This document shows, piece by piece, positions 7,724 to 15,136 of a stretch of 64,000 bases of DNA. The translations under genes were made by a program, and so were the position numbers. Under the pieces are notes generated by a model that saw only the letters and a program-made list of their open reading frames with translations, was not told the origin of the DNA and searched no databases. Source of the stretch: Actinomycetota bacterium (lineage in GTDB: Bacteria; Actinomycetota; Actinomycetes; S36-B12). Each line of letters begins with the position of its first letter. The stretch's first letter is position 1. Location of the stretch: positions 1 through 64,000 of the forward strand of contig JAUXRN010000007.1 of assembly GCA_030681835.1 (NCBI GenBank). Reading direction: 5' to 3'.

Positions 7724-8545
7724 TTATTGTATATTGTCTGTGGATAAGTCTGTGGATCGTGCCGGAGCAGTGCCCATGCCGGCGAGCTGGGCGGCCGCCT
7801 CCCGATAGGCAATGGCGCCCGGCGATGCGGGGTCGTAGGTGATCACCGTCTGTCCGTAGGAGGGGGCTTCCGAGAGCCGGACGGAACGAGGGATCACCGT
7901 GTCAAGAACCTGGGCTCCGAAGTGGGTTCGCACTTCGTCAGCCACCTGCGACGCGAGCCGGGTGCGTCCGTCGTACATGGTCAGCAGGATGGCGCCCACC
8001 TGGAGGCCGGGGTTGAGGTGGGTGCGCACCATGTCGACCGTCCGCAGCAGTTGGGACAGGCCCTCGAGTGCGTAGTACTCGCACTGGATCGGCAGCAACA
8101 GCTCCCGCGCGGCCACTAGCCCATTCAGGGTCAGCAGGCCCAGGCTCGGCGGGCAGTCAAGCAGGACGATGTCTACCTGGTCCTCGTGGCCGGCTCGGTA
8201 GGAGTCGATGGCCCGCGACAATCGGTATTCCCGGGCCACCTGGGCGACCAGCTCGATCTCGGCCCCGGCCAGGTCGATCGTGGCGGGGACGACCGACAGG
8301 CCAGGAACATCCGGGCACGCCTGCACCACGTCGGCGATCGTGACATCGGAGGTGAGCACCTCGTAGATGCCTTCGGTTCCCTCGTGGTGGTCGACGCCGA
8401 GTGCGGTCGAGGCATTGCCCTGGGGATCCAGGTCGATCACCAGTACCCGGTGGCCGGACTGCGCCAGTGCCGCGGCGATGTTGACCGTGCTGGTGGTCTT
8501 GCCGACGCCACCCTTCTGATTGGCGACGGTGATGATGCGGGTCAC
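7724..8545 (-). CDS. parA: Chromosome partitioning ATPase ParA
   Basis: 273 residues from GTG 8545, or 276 from TTG 8554; the frame is closed by a stop further upstream. The deviant Walker A motif KGGVGKTTSTVNIA, DLDPQGNASTALG, the Walker B region VLLDCPPSLGLLTLNGL and the C-terminal PRSVRLSEAPSYGQTVITYDP are all standard for chromosomal ParA/Soj. It binds DNA with ATP and segregates origin regions with ParB. No Shine-Dalgarno is seen; instead GTG 8545 overlaps the TGA of a short upstream ORF (GTGA), so initiation may be coupled. A consensus DnaA box is embedded in its last codons. Confidence 0.95.
   Translation of the reverse strand: MTRIITVANQKGGVGKTTSTVNIAAALAQSGHRVLVIDLDPQGNASTALGVDHHEGTEGIYEVLTSDVTIADVVQACPDVPGLSVVPATIDLAGAEIELVAQVAREYRLSRAIDSYRAGHEDQVDIVLLDCPPSLGLLTLNGLVAARELLLPIQCEYYALEGLSQLLRTVDMVRTHLNPGLQVGAILLTMYDGRTRLASQVADEVRTHFGAQVLDTVIPRSVRLSEAPSYGQTVITYDPASPGAIAYREAAAQLAGMGTAPARSTDLSTDNIQ
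7739..7747 (-). repeat. DnaA box inside the 3-prime end of parA
   Basis: TGTGGATAA on the plus strand (TTATCCACA on the minus strand) is an exact consensus DnaA box. It is read as codons within the ParA C-terminus. A related ctgtggatc follows 4 nt later. It lies about 4.4 kb from dnaA, outside the main origin cluster. Confidence 0.55.
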
Positions 8546-8673
8546 GCGGGCCAACCCAGGCCCGCGGTGCTCGTTTCACGTGGAACATCGTGGGCCGCGG
8601 CTTCGCCGCGTTGCTCATCGACTGTCTCGGGCCACCCCAGCCCGCTCACGGCGTGGCTGTCGGTGTCGGGCAT
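8542..8673 (-). CDS. 43-residue ORF between rsmG and parA, possible ParA N-terminal leader
   Basis: The ORF begins 5 nt inside the end of rsmG and its TGA overlaps the GTG of parA. It encodes MPDTDSHAVSGLGWPETVD, continues, and includes VPRETSTAGLGWP, which is the translation of the parS-like site in the same frame that gives VSRET at the start of RsmG. Some actinomycete ParA proteins carry N-terminal extensions with VSRET-like peptides (recalled, not checked). It may thus be a coupled leader peptide, or an extension of ParA separated by a one-base frameshift or sequence error. Confidence 0.4.
   Translation of the reverse strand: MPDTDSHAVSGLGWPETVDEQRGEAAAHDVPRETSTAGLGWPA
8573..8586. promoter_or_regulatory. 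parS centromere-like site
   Basis: GTTTCACGTGGAAC differs at one base from the perfect palindrome GTTTCACGTGAAAC used by ParB in actinomycetes and Bacillus. Its location just upstream of parA is typical for actinomycete parS. Confidence 0.8.
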
Positions 8674-8677
8674 GGCG

Positions 8678-9340
8678 TCATTCTGCCGCACCACGGATGC
8701 CCGTGATGACGGTTGTCGGGGGCTCGACCACTCCACTCCCGCACACCCGCACCTCTAGGTGGACCAGGCCGGCGGCGGCGGCCTGGGCTGCTGCCTCCGC
8801 AAGTTCGTCTGGAGCGCTGGAGCCCTTCAGTGCGACGAGCCGCCCACCGTCGGCCAGCAGCGGAACCGTCCAGCCGACCAGGCGTCCCAGTGGAGCCACG
8901 GCCCGAGCAGTGACAACGTCGACCGGCTCCCAGCCGCCCTCCCGCGGGGCCTGCTCGCCGCGGACGCGGACCACGCGTACGCGATCGGAAAGGTTCAAGG
9001 CCTGCACGGCCTCACTGAGGAACACCGTGCGTCGCAGAAGTGGCTCAAGGAGGTGAACCGTGACGTCCGGCCGGACGATTGCCCAGACCAGTCCGGGCAG
9101 GCCCGCGCCGCTCCCGACATCGGCCACCGAGGCTCCGGTGGGAACGAGGCCCAGCGACGGCTCGGCGACGACGGCGCAGTTGAGGAGGTGGCGCTGCCAC
9201 AGCCGAGGCACCTCTCGCGGGCCGATCAGCCCGCGATCGACTCCGGGTCCGGCGAGCAGGTCGGCGAACGCCTGGAGGGGTTCCGCGTAGGGGGCCAGCC
9301 AACCGGGCAGGTCGGGTGGGTCCGTTTCACGGGAAACCAT
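8678..9340 (-). CDS. rsmG: 16S rRNA (guanine-N7) methyltransferase RsmG (GidB)
   Basis: 220 residues. It methylates G527 (E. coli numbering) of 16S rRNA using SAM. The N-terminus MVSRETDPP comes from a parS-like sequence that overlaps the start codon, a known peculiarity of actinomycete RsmG. Helical PYAEPLQAFADLLAGPG, LWQRHLLNCAV, the SAM loop VADVGSGAGLPGLVWAI and DRVRVVRVRGEQ are family motifs. It sits between jag and parA, as in most actinomycetes, and starts 6 bp after the jag stop. Confidence 0.95.
   Translation of the reverse strand: MVSRETDPPDLPGWLAPYAEPLQAFADLLAGPGVDRGLIGPREVPRLWQRHLLNCAVVAEPSLGLVPTGASVADVGSGAGLPGLVWAIVRPDVTVHLLEPLLRRTVFLSEAVQALNLSDRVRVVRVRGEQAPREGGWEPVDVVTARAVAPLGRLVGWTVPLLADGGRLVALKGSSAPDELAEAAAQAAAAGLVHLEVRVCGSGVVEPPTTVITGIRGAAE
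9324..9337. promoter_or_regulatory. Second parS-like site overlapping the rsmG start
   Basis: GTTTCACGGGAAAC matches the parS palindrome except for one central base (CACGGG instead of CACGTG). The central change may weaken ParB binding, but the location in codons 1-6 of rsmG is common for parS in this phylum. Confidence 0.6.
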
Positions 9341-9346
9341 GAGGAG

Positions 9347-9961
9347 CTACGCGGTGCGGATGACCACGTAGCGGGACGGCTCGTCCCCTTCGGACTCGCT
9401 CGCCAGACCGGCGCCGGCCACGGCATCGTGCACGACCTTGCGTTCGAACGGGGACATGGGGTCCAACCGAACGGGTGCGCCGGTGCGCTGGGCCTCAGCG
9501 ATCGCGGACTCGGCCAGGGTCACCAGTTCGGCGCGGCGAGCGGCGCGGAACCCGGCCACGTCCAGCATCAGGCGGGACCGCTCACCGGTCTCGCGGGTCG
9601 CGGCCAGCCTGGTGAGCTCCTGCAGCGCGTCCAGCACCGCCCCGTCTCGACCGACCAGGTGATCGAGGTCCCCGGCGGCCGCTTCCTCCACCACGACCAT
9701 GGCGCGGCTGCCCTCGACCCCGACCTCGATGTCATAGTCGAGGTCGGCGATCTCCAGCAGGCCTTCGATGTAGTCAGCCGCGGCGTCGCCCTCCTCCTCA
9801 AGCAACGCCGCCTTGCCTGACTTCCCCTTCTGGCCGGTCTCGCCCGGTGCCGTCTCGTCCGCTGCCGTGTCGTCCGCTGCCGTCTCTGGGGGATCGCCCC
9901 GGTGCTCCTGCTCGACCTGCTCCACATTGTCGGACTGGTCGACGATCGTTGCGTCACTCAT
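9347..9961 (-). CDS. jag: RNA-binding protein Jag/KhpB (KH and R3H domains)
   Basis: 204 residues. An acidic, Glu/Asp/Thr-rich N-terminus of about 55 residues precedes a KH domain with the GRDGAVLDALQELT loop (about 115-130) and an R3H domain near the C-terminus (MSPFERKVVHDAVA). It is the single-stranded RNA-binding partner found after yidC in most Gram-positives. ATG 9961 has GGAGCAG 7-8 nt upstream and is preferred to GTG 9973. The spacing to yidC is 64 bp. Confidence 0.92.
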   Translation of the reverse strand: MSDATIVDQSDNVEQVEQEHRGDPPETAADDTAADETAPGETGQKGKSGKAALLEEEGDAAADYIEGLLEIADLDYDIEVGVEGSRAMVVVEEAAAGDLDHLVGRDGAVLDALQELTRLAATRETGERSRLMLDVAGFRAARRAELVTLAESAIAEAQRTGAPVRLDPMSPFERKVVHDAVAGAGLASESEGDEPSRYVVIRTA

Positions 9962-10025
9962 GAACTGCTCCACGTGATCAGGGGGTCCGGCGGACCCAGG
10001 TACGTCGGCGTGGCCGCCGATGCTG

Positions 10026-10991
10026 CTACTTCTTCTTGCGCTGGCTGCGTGACTGCTTCTTCGGCTGCACCCGGGCAGGATTATCCGACGCTGTGTCGGA
10101 AACTTCGGTCGTGGGGTCGGTGGGCGGCGCCGGGAGTTGCTTCGCCGCGGACTTCGCCCGTTGTCGCGCCTCCTTGGCTTCGAACGCCGGTGTCCCCGGT
10201 TGCGGGTTGTTGCGGATGACCCAGAACTGCTGGCCCATCGACCACAGGTTCGTGGTGAACCAGTACGTCAGCACGCCGATCGGGAAGTTGATGCCGGACA
10301 CCGCGAAGATGACCGGGAAGACGTACAGCAGGATCTTCTGCTGCTTCACCATCGGGTTGTCAGGCGCGCTGTTCTTCACGATCAATTGGCGCTGGGTCAG
10401 GAACGTCGTCGTCGTCATGCAGATGATCAGGATGATCGCCAGGATCCGAGTCGCTGTCGGGTTCGGCGTCTCGTCGGCATTCATGAAGGTGCCGTACAGC
10501 GGCACCCCGAAGATCTCCGCGTTGTGCGCCAGCGGGAGGAGATCCGAGTATTGCTCCCACTGAAACACGCCTGGTGCTACGTATCCCGGATCGTCGGCCG
10601 GGTTCGCCGGATACATGGCGATGCCCTGCAAAACACTAAACAGGGCAAAGAAGATCGGCGCTTGCAGGATGATCGGCAGACACGATGCGAGCGGGTTGGT
10701 CCCGGTCTCGCGATAGAGCTTCATCATCTCCTGCGACTGCTTCTCGCGGTCGCCTGCGTACTTCTTCTGGATCTCCTTCATCTGCGGCTGGATCAACTGC
10801 AGGTTGCGCTGGCTCTTGATCTGCCGCACGAACAACGGGATGAGGGCGATCCGAATGACGATCACCAGGCCGACGATCGACAGCGTCCACGTCCACCCAC
10901 TGGCGGGGTCCATGCCGATCGCGCTGAGCAGGCCCTCGAACGTCACGAGGATCCAGCTGACCGCGATCTTCAGCCAGTCGAGAATGAACAA
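10026..10991 (-). CDS. yidC: Membrane protein insertase YidC
   Basis: 321 residues with about five membrane segments. LKIAVSWILVTFEGLLSAIG is followed by the conserved SIVGLVIVIRIALIPLFVRQIKSQR region with the hydrophilic-groove Arg, then QPQMKEIQKKYAGDREKQSQEMMKLYRETGTNPLASCLPIILQAPIFFALF, the signature block of the family. The C-terminus is a basic tail (KKQSRSQRKKK) that could contact ribosomes. The start is TTG 10991 with AGGGAAGG upstream. It inserts membrane proteins alone or with SecYEG. Confidence 0.96.
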   Translation of the reverse strand: MFILDWLKIAVSWILVTFEGLLSAIGMDPASGWTWTLSIVGLVIVIRIALIPLFVRQIKSQRNLQLIQPQMKEIQKKYAGDREKQSQEMMKLYRETGTNPLASCLPIILQAPIFFALFSVLQGIAMYPANPADDPGYVAPGVFQWEQYSDLLPLAHNAEIFGVPLYGTFMNADETPNPTATRILAIILIICMTTTTFLTQRQLIVKNSAPDNPMVKQQKILLYVFPVIFAVSGINFPIGVLTYWFTTNLWSMGQQFWVIRNNPQPGTPAFEAKEARQRAKSAAKQLPAPPTDPTTEVSDTASDNPARVQPKKQSRSQRKKK

Positions 10992-11006
10992 GGTCGTCGG
11001 CCTTCC

Positions 11007-11378
11007 CTAGGTGCCTGGACGGGCGTCGGGCACGCTGCGAGTGCCCATCGTTCCAGATCGCGGTTCGCCGTTTGGATGCACGTCCGGTAACCAGCGTCCC
11101 ACGGCCGGAACCGGGTCCACTCCCCCCTTGTTCCACGGGTTGCAGCGCAGGATCCGCCAGGCCGTCAGGATGCCGCCTTTCAAGCCTTGGTGGGTCCGGA
11201 CCGCCTCGAGGCCATACGCCGAGCAACTGGGATGAAAACGGCAGGTCGGCGGCAGCACCGGAGAGATCACCATGCGGTACAGGCTGATGATCCCGATCAA
11301 CAACCAGGTCAGGATGAACCCCACGCTGTGGTCCCAGGCCCAGACCACAGCGCGCCACGACCCGGACAGGACGGTCAT
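11007..11378 (-). CDS. yidD: Membrane protein insertion efficiency factor YidD
   Basis: 123 residues. The family core is complete: SLYRMVISPVLPPTCRFHPSCSAYGLEAVRTHQGLKGGILTAWRILRCNPWNKGGVDPVP. The N-terminus has about 25 extra residues (MTVLSGSWRAVVWAWDHSVGF) and the C-terminus about 30 polar residues compared with typical 70-85-residue members. ATG 11378 overlaps the rnpA stop (ATGA), so translation is coupled. It assists YidC, encoded next. Confidence 0.93.
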   Translation of the reverse strand: MTVLSGSWRAVVWAWDHSVGFILTWLLIGIISLYRMVISPVLPPTCRFHPSCSAYGLEAVRTHQGLKGGILTAWRILRCNPWNKGGVDPVPAVGRWLPDVHPNGEPRSGTMGTRSVPDARPGT

Positions 11379-11737
11379 CGGGTCCTGGTCACCGCGTGGT
11401 TGAGCGCCTGGTCGATGGCGCTGGCCACCTGCGCCGGCAACTCCAGGTCCTCGGCAGCGCCTGGCAGTGCCCGCAGCACGACCGTGGTCCCGGACGGCAG
11501 TGCGGGCAGCAGGCCCGCGACACTGGCCCGCAGCCGTCGGGCCGCGCGGTGGCGGACGACCGAGCCGCCCACGGACCGGCTGACAATAAGCCCCGCCATG
11601 GCCGTTGACAGGGCCGGCTCGGTCGGGCTGGGCGGCAGCACGTAGGCGATGACGCTGCGCCTGGCCGCCTTGCTGCCGCTGCGAGTGGTGGCCCGGAACT
11701 GCGCCGCCGACCTCAGTCGGTGAGCGGCGGGAAGCAC
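11375..11737 (-). CDS. rnpA: Ribonuclease P protein component
   Basis: 120 residues. It is the basic protein cofactor of RNase P that trims the 5-prime end of pre-tRNA. It begins LPAAHRLRSAAQFRATTRSG, the family start, and has the central RNA-binding helix GGSVVRHRAARRLRASVAGLLPAL, in which the canonical RNR is RHR. A C-terminal ALPGAAEDLELPAQVASAIDQAL helix follows. GTG 11737 lies 4 nt after the rpmH stop, so both are on one mRNA. Confidence 0.93.
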   Translation of the reverse strand: MLPAAHRLRSAAQFRATTRSGSKAARRSVIAYVLPPSPTEPALSTAMAGLIVSRSVGGSVVRHRAARRLRASVAGLLPALPSGTTVVLRALPGAAEDLELPAQVASAIDQALNHAVTRTR

Positions 11738-11741
11738 GAGG

Positions 11742-11876
11742 CTAGGCGGAGAGCTGCTCGCGGCCCTTGCCGCGACGCGCGGCGATGATGGCCCGGCCCG
11801 CGCGGGTGCGCATCCGAGCCCGGAAGCCGTGGGTCTTTGCCCGACGGCGAGTATTGGGCTGGAAGGTGCGCTTCAT
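11742..11876 (-). CDS. rpmH: 50S ribosomal protein L34
   Basis: 44 residues, below the cutoff of the ORF track. [20 protein letters not shown] continues with [20 protein letters not shown] and matches L34 along its whole length. It is divergent from dnaA, as in nearly all bacteria, and is the first gene of the minus-strand block. The promoter at 11942-11971 is upstream. Confidence 0.98.
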   Translation of the reverse strand: MKRTFQPNTRRRAKTHGFRARMRTRAGRAIIAARRGKGREQLSA

Positions 11877-11941
11877 GGGTGGACTCCTGAGAAAACGGGG
11901 AAGGCGGCGAACGCGGATCGAATGCTGCGATCAGCCGCATT

Positions 11942-11971
11942 AGCGTACGGAACCCACTGTGGATGGGTCAA
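11942..11971 (-). promoter_or_regulatory. Putative housekeeping promoter of rpmH
   Basis: On the minus strand, TTGACC (11971-11966), an 18-nt spacer and TACGCT (11947-11942) give a good -35/-10 pair 66 bp before the rpmH start. The spacer contains a CATCCACAG sequence that resembles a DnaA box. Confidence 0.5.
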
Positions 11972-12026
11972 ACCGGCCAGCCCAGCAGGCGATCGAGTCG
12001 ATTCTCCCCCTCGGAAACAGCACCAC

Positions 12027-12056
12027 TTGTCTGCTGACGCAGGTTCTGGCTAAGGT
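12027..12056 (+). promoter_or_regulatory. Putative promoter of dnaA
   Basis: TTGTCT (12027-12032), an 18-nt spacer and TAAGGT (12051-12056) precede dnaA by 60 bp. A DnaA box lies at 12077-12085, just downstream of the expected start point, which would allow autoregulation. Confidence 0.4.
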
Positions 12057-12076
12057 CACCGGACCTGTTCCACATC

Positions 12077-12085
12077 TGTGGATAA
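12077..12085 (-). repeat. DnaA box upstream of dnaA
   Basis: TGTGGATAA is an exact reverse-complement DnaA box, 31 bp before the dnaA start. A weaker TGTGGACAG follows 3 nt later. Autorepression of dnaA through such boxes is well known in other bacteria. Confidence 0.65.
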
Positions 12086-12116
12086 ACATGTGGACAGCCT
12101 GCCGATAGGGGACTTC

Positions 12117-13556
12117 ATGGACCAGACCGACGACCTCGACAAGGTCTGGGCCACCGCAATCGCGACCCTGTCCGATGGCAGCCTGACTCCTCAACAACGA
12201 GCGTTCGTCGACCTCACCCGACCCATCGGCCTGGTCAACGACACGGCCCTCATCGCGGCGCCAAACGAGTTCACCAAAGACGTCCTGGAGACCCGGCTGC
12301 GTCCCGTCATCGTCGAGGCACTTTCGGCCACCCTCGGCCGCGACATCAGGATCGCCGTGACCGTCGAGGATTCGGTCGACCCCGCCCTCGACGAGACCAC
12401 CGACGAGGTGGCCGATGCCACTTATGCCGATCCGGGGGCACCGGTCGCCCTCTCTCCCGACCGACGCGACGAGTCGGCGCGGCCGGGCACCGGGTCTCCG
12501 GGCACGCGCAGTGAAGACGGTCGGCTCAATGACAAGTACACCTTCGAGACGTTCGTCATCGGGTCCAGCAATCGATTCGCCCACGCGGCCGCGGTCGCCG
12601 TGGCCGAGCAGCCTGCGCGCGCTTACAACCCGCTGTTCATCTACGGCGGTTCCGGCCTGGGCAAGACCCACCTGCTTCACGCGATCGGGCACTACGCCCG
12701 CACCCTGTACAAGGGCACGCGCGTCCGCTACGTCAGTTCCGAGGAATTCACCAACGAGTTCATCAACAGCATCCGCGACGACAAGGCCGCGAGCTTCCAG
12801 CGCCGCTATCGCGACGTTGACATCCTGCTTGTCGACGACATCCAGTTCCTGAGCGGAAAAGTCCAGACGCAGGAAGAGTTTTTCCACACCTTCAACACCC
12901 TGCACAACGCCAATAAGCAGATCGTCGTCACCTCGGACTTGCCCCCCAAGCAACTCCCCAGCTTCGAGGATCGCATGCTGTCCCGCTTCGAATGGGGCCT
13001 CATCACCGACGTCCAGCCGCCCGACCTCGAGACCCGCATAGCGATCCTGCGCAAGAAGAGCGCCCAGGAGCGGCTCGTGGCCCCGCCTGAGGTCCTCGAG
13101 TACATCGCATCGAAGATCTCGAGCAACATCCGGGAACTCGAGGGTGCCCTTATCCGCGTCACGGCATTCGCGAGCCTCAATCGGCAGCCCGTTGACCTTG
13201 CCACGACCGAGATCGTCCTGAAGGACCTGCTGCCGTCGGACACCGGACCCGAGATCACCGCGGCCCAGATCATGGCCGCCACAGCCCAGTACTTCGGTGT
13301 CACGGTCGACGATCTGTGCGGCTCCAGTCGTTCACGGGTACTCGTGACGGCCCGCCAGATCGCCATGTACCTGTGCCGCGAGTTGACGGATCTGTCGCTG
13401 CCCAAGATCGGGCAGGCGTTCGGGGGACGAGACCACACCACGGTGATGCACGCCGACCGCAAGATCCGGCAGTTGATGGCGGAGCGGCGGAGCCTGTTCA
13501 ACCAGGTCACCGACCTGACCAGCAGGATCCGGTCGCAGCCGCGCACCATGGTGTAG
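12117..13556 (+). CDS. dnaA: Chromosomal replication initiator protein DnaA
   Basis: 479 residues. Domain I (about 1-85) begins [19 protein letters not shown]. Domain II is a short acidic, Pro-rich linker to about 135. Domain III carries [40 protein letters not shown] (Walker A) and [13 protein letters not shown] (Walker B). Domain IV ends with the DNA-binding signature [19 protein letters not shown] 12117, with AGGGGAC upstream, is used rather than GTG 12078, which lies inside a DnaA box and adds 13 residues not typical of the family. It melts oriC immediately downstream. Confidence 0.98.
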   Translation: MDQTDDLDKVWATAIATLSDGSLTPQQRAFVDLTRPIGLVNDTALIAAPNEFTKDVLETRLRPVIVEALSATLGRDIRIAVTVEDSVDPALDETTDEVADATYADPGAPVALSPDRRDESARPGTGSPGTRSEDGRLNDKYTFETFVIGSSNRFAHAAAVAVAEQPARAYNPLFIYGGSGLGKTHLLHAIGHYARTLYKGTRVRYVSSEEFTNEFINSIRDDKAASFQRRYRDVDILLVDDIQFLSGKVQTQEEFFHTFNTLHNANKQIVVTSDLPPKQLPSFEDRMLSRFEWGLITDVQPPDLETRIAILRKKSAQERLVAPPEVLEYIASKISSNIRELEGALIRVTAFASLNRQPVDLATTEIVLKDLLPSDTGPEITAAQIMAATAQYFGVTVDDLCGSSRSRVLVTARQIAMYLCRELTDLSLPKIGQAFGGRDHTTVMHADRKIRQLMAERRSLFNQVTDLTSRIRSQPRTMV

Positions 13557-13657
13557 TTGACCGTCCCGTTACATCACACGCGTCACAGATGTTCTCACTG
13601 TCCCCATCCTTTCCCCACCTGTGGACAGAGCGATGCGGGTGCCGGCCGTGGACATCC

Positions 13658-13666
13658 TGTGGATAA
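13658..13666 (-). repeat. Exact DnaA box in oriC
   Basis: TGTGGATAA, the reverse complement of TTATCCACA, is one of the two exact boxes in the dnaA-dnaN gap. Confidence 0.85.
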
Positions 13667-13758
13667 CGTCGTCGCCAGTAGGGTGAATTCCTCCCGGCCG
13701 GTGGACAACATGCGCCGGCCTGGTCGGTGGACGTCAGTGACCCCGGAACTGGCGTCGG

Positions 13759-13767
13759 TTATCCACA
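13759..13767 (+). repeat. Exact DnaA box in oriC
   Basis: TTATCCACA in direct orientation, 92 bp after the end of the opposite-facing exact box. Confidence 0.85.
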
Positions 13768-14003
13768 GTATGTTGGGGTCCGTCCCCAAGGCCTGGGGAT
13801 CGCGCCACGCTGTCTGACCGGGTAGAACGGCAGTTGTCCACGCGATCCACAGGACCTACGACGATGACGACATCTTCAGTGGGATATGTCAGTGAACAAC
13901 CATGTGGGCAAGGACCGTGGATAACCGCGTCGCCTTGCCAAGGCAACCGCAGCAGGGGCGCTTTCTGCCAGACTGACCCCTCTTGCTGACTATGGAGGAC
14001 ATC

Positions 14004-15131
14004 GTGAAGCTTCGGGTCGAGCGTGACGTGCTCGCGGAGTCGGTCGCCTGGGCTGCCCGGACCCTGCCCTCCCGCCCCTCCCTTCCGGTGCTCGCTGGCC
14101 TCGTCCTCACCGCGTCGGAGACCGGCCTGACCCTGAGCTCGTTTGACTACGAGGTGTCCGCCCGCGTCGACGTTCCCGCCGATGTCGCGACTCCAGGCAC
14201 GACCTTGGTGTCCGGCCGACTCCTCGCCGACATCGCCAGGTCATTGCCACCCCAGCTCGTTCAGATCGAGAGTGAGGGGACGCGGATCTCCATCACCTGC
14301 GGAAGGTCGTCCTTCACCCTTCCCACCCTCCCGGTCGAGGACTACCCGCAATTGCCGGTGATGCCCACGGCATCGGGCACGGTTCCTGGTGGCATGTTCG
14401 CGTCCGCCGTCGCGCAGGTGGCGATCGCCGCGGGCCGCGACGACACGTTGCCGACCCTCACCGGCATCCGCATGGAGATCGAGGGGTCCTCCATCATCCT
14501 GGCGGCCACCGATCGCTACCGGTTGGCCGTACGTGAGTTCATCTGGTCGCCGCAGGCCCCGTCCGTGTCCAGCCATGCGCTTGTGCCGGCCAGGACCCTG
14601 GCCGACACCGCTAAGTCGCTGGCGGATGTCGACATCGTCGTCATCGCACTGTCGGATGGCGGAGCCGGCGAAGGGCTCATCGGGTTCGAGGGACACGGTC
14701 GCCGCACGACCACGCGGCTGCTGGATGGTGAGTTCCCGAAGTACCAGTCCCTCCTGCCCACTGAGTCCGCGGCGGTCGCGAACGTTGATACCTCCGCCCT
14801 CATCGAGGCCGTGAAGCGCGTGGCACTGGTGGCCGAGCGGAACACCCCGGTGCGGCTGGAGTTCGAGGGCGCCGAGCTCACTCTTCGGGCCGGCACAGGA
14901 GAGGACGCCAAGGCCGTTGACGTACTGGAGAGCGCGCTCGACGGCGACTCCATCGACATCGCATTCAATCCCTCGTACCTACTGGACGGCCTGGCGGCCG
15001 TCGGGACTGCCGTCACCCGGTTCAGCTTCACCCAGCAGAGCCGGCCGGCCGTCCTCACCGGCGTATCCGACGACGGCACTGTCAGCGATGCCTACAAGTA
15101 CCTCCTGATGCCCGTCCGCCTCACCGGCTGA
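14004..15131 (+). CDS. dnaN: DNA polymerase III beta subunit (sliding clamp)
   Basis: 375 residues. It begins KLRVERDVLAESVAWAARTLPSRPSLPVLAGL, the normal actinomycete start, and repeats the three-domain clamp fold (second domain near TASGTVPGGMFASAVAQVAIAAGRDDTLPTLTGI, third after LLDGEFPKYQSLLP). GTG 14004 with GGAGG at 13993-13997 is preferred to TTG 13983. It forms the ring that tethers polymerase III. It ends with YLLMPVRL and is followed 5 bp later by recF. Confidence 0.98.
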   Translation: MKLRVERDVLAESVAWAARTLPSRPSLPVLAGLVLTASETGLTLSSFDYEVSARVDVPADVATPGTTLVSGRLLADIARSLPPQLVQIESEGTRISITCGRSSFTLPTLPVEDYPQLPVMPTASGTVPGGMFASAVAQVAIAAGRDDTLPTLTGIRMEIEGSSIILAATDRYRLAVREFIWSPQAPSVSSHALVPARTLADTAKSLADVDIVVIALSDGGAGEGLIGFEGHGRRTTTRLLDGEFPKYQSLLPTESAAVANVDTSALIEAVKRVALVAERNTPVRLEFEGAELTLRAGTGEDAKAVDVLESALDGDSIDIAFNPSYLLDGLAAVGTAVTRFSFTQQSRPAVLTGVSDDGTVSDAYKYLLMPVRLTG

Positions 15132-15136
15132 TCCTC

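Larger units (their letters stand above)
13557..14003. other. Origin of replication oriC (dnaA-dnaN intergenic region)
   Basis: This 447-bp gap has no ORF of note. It holds DnaA-box-like sequences at 13620 (TGTGGACAG), 13648 (CGTGGACAT), 13658 (TGTGGATAA, exact), 13700 (GGTGGACAA), 13759 (TTATCCACA, exact), 13834 (TTGTCCACG), 13843 (CGATCCACA), 13903 (TGTGGGCAA) and 13916 (CGTGGATAA), in both orientations. A 13-bp palindrome GCCTTGCCAAGGC lies at 13932-13944. There is no long AT-rich unwinding element; the least GC-rich part is about 13860-13910. Confidence 0.93.

Noticed and set aside
8157-8618. ORF starting MSNAAKPRPTMFHVKR, where MFHVKR is another translation of the parS-like site
   Set aside because: It runs out of frame through parA and turns into Arg/Gly-rich shadow sequence; only the VPRET frame is considered as a leader.
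12078-12116. Upstream GTG start for dnaA
   Set aside because: The codon is inside a DnaA box and the extra 13 residues have no family similarity; ATG 12117 has a ribosome site.
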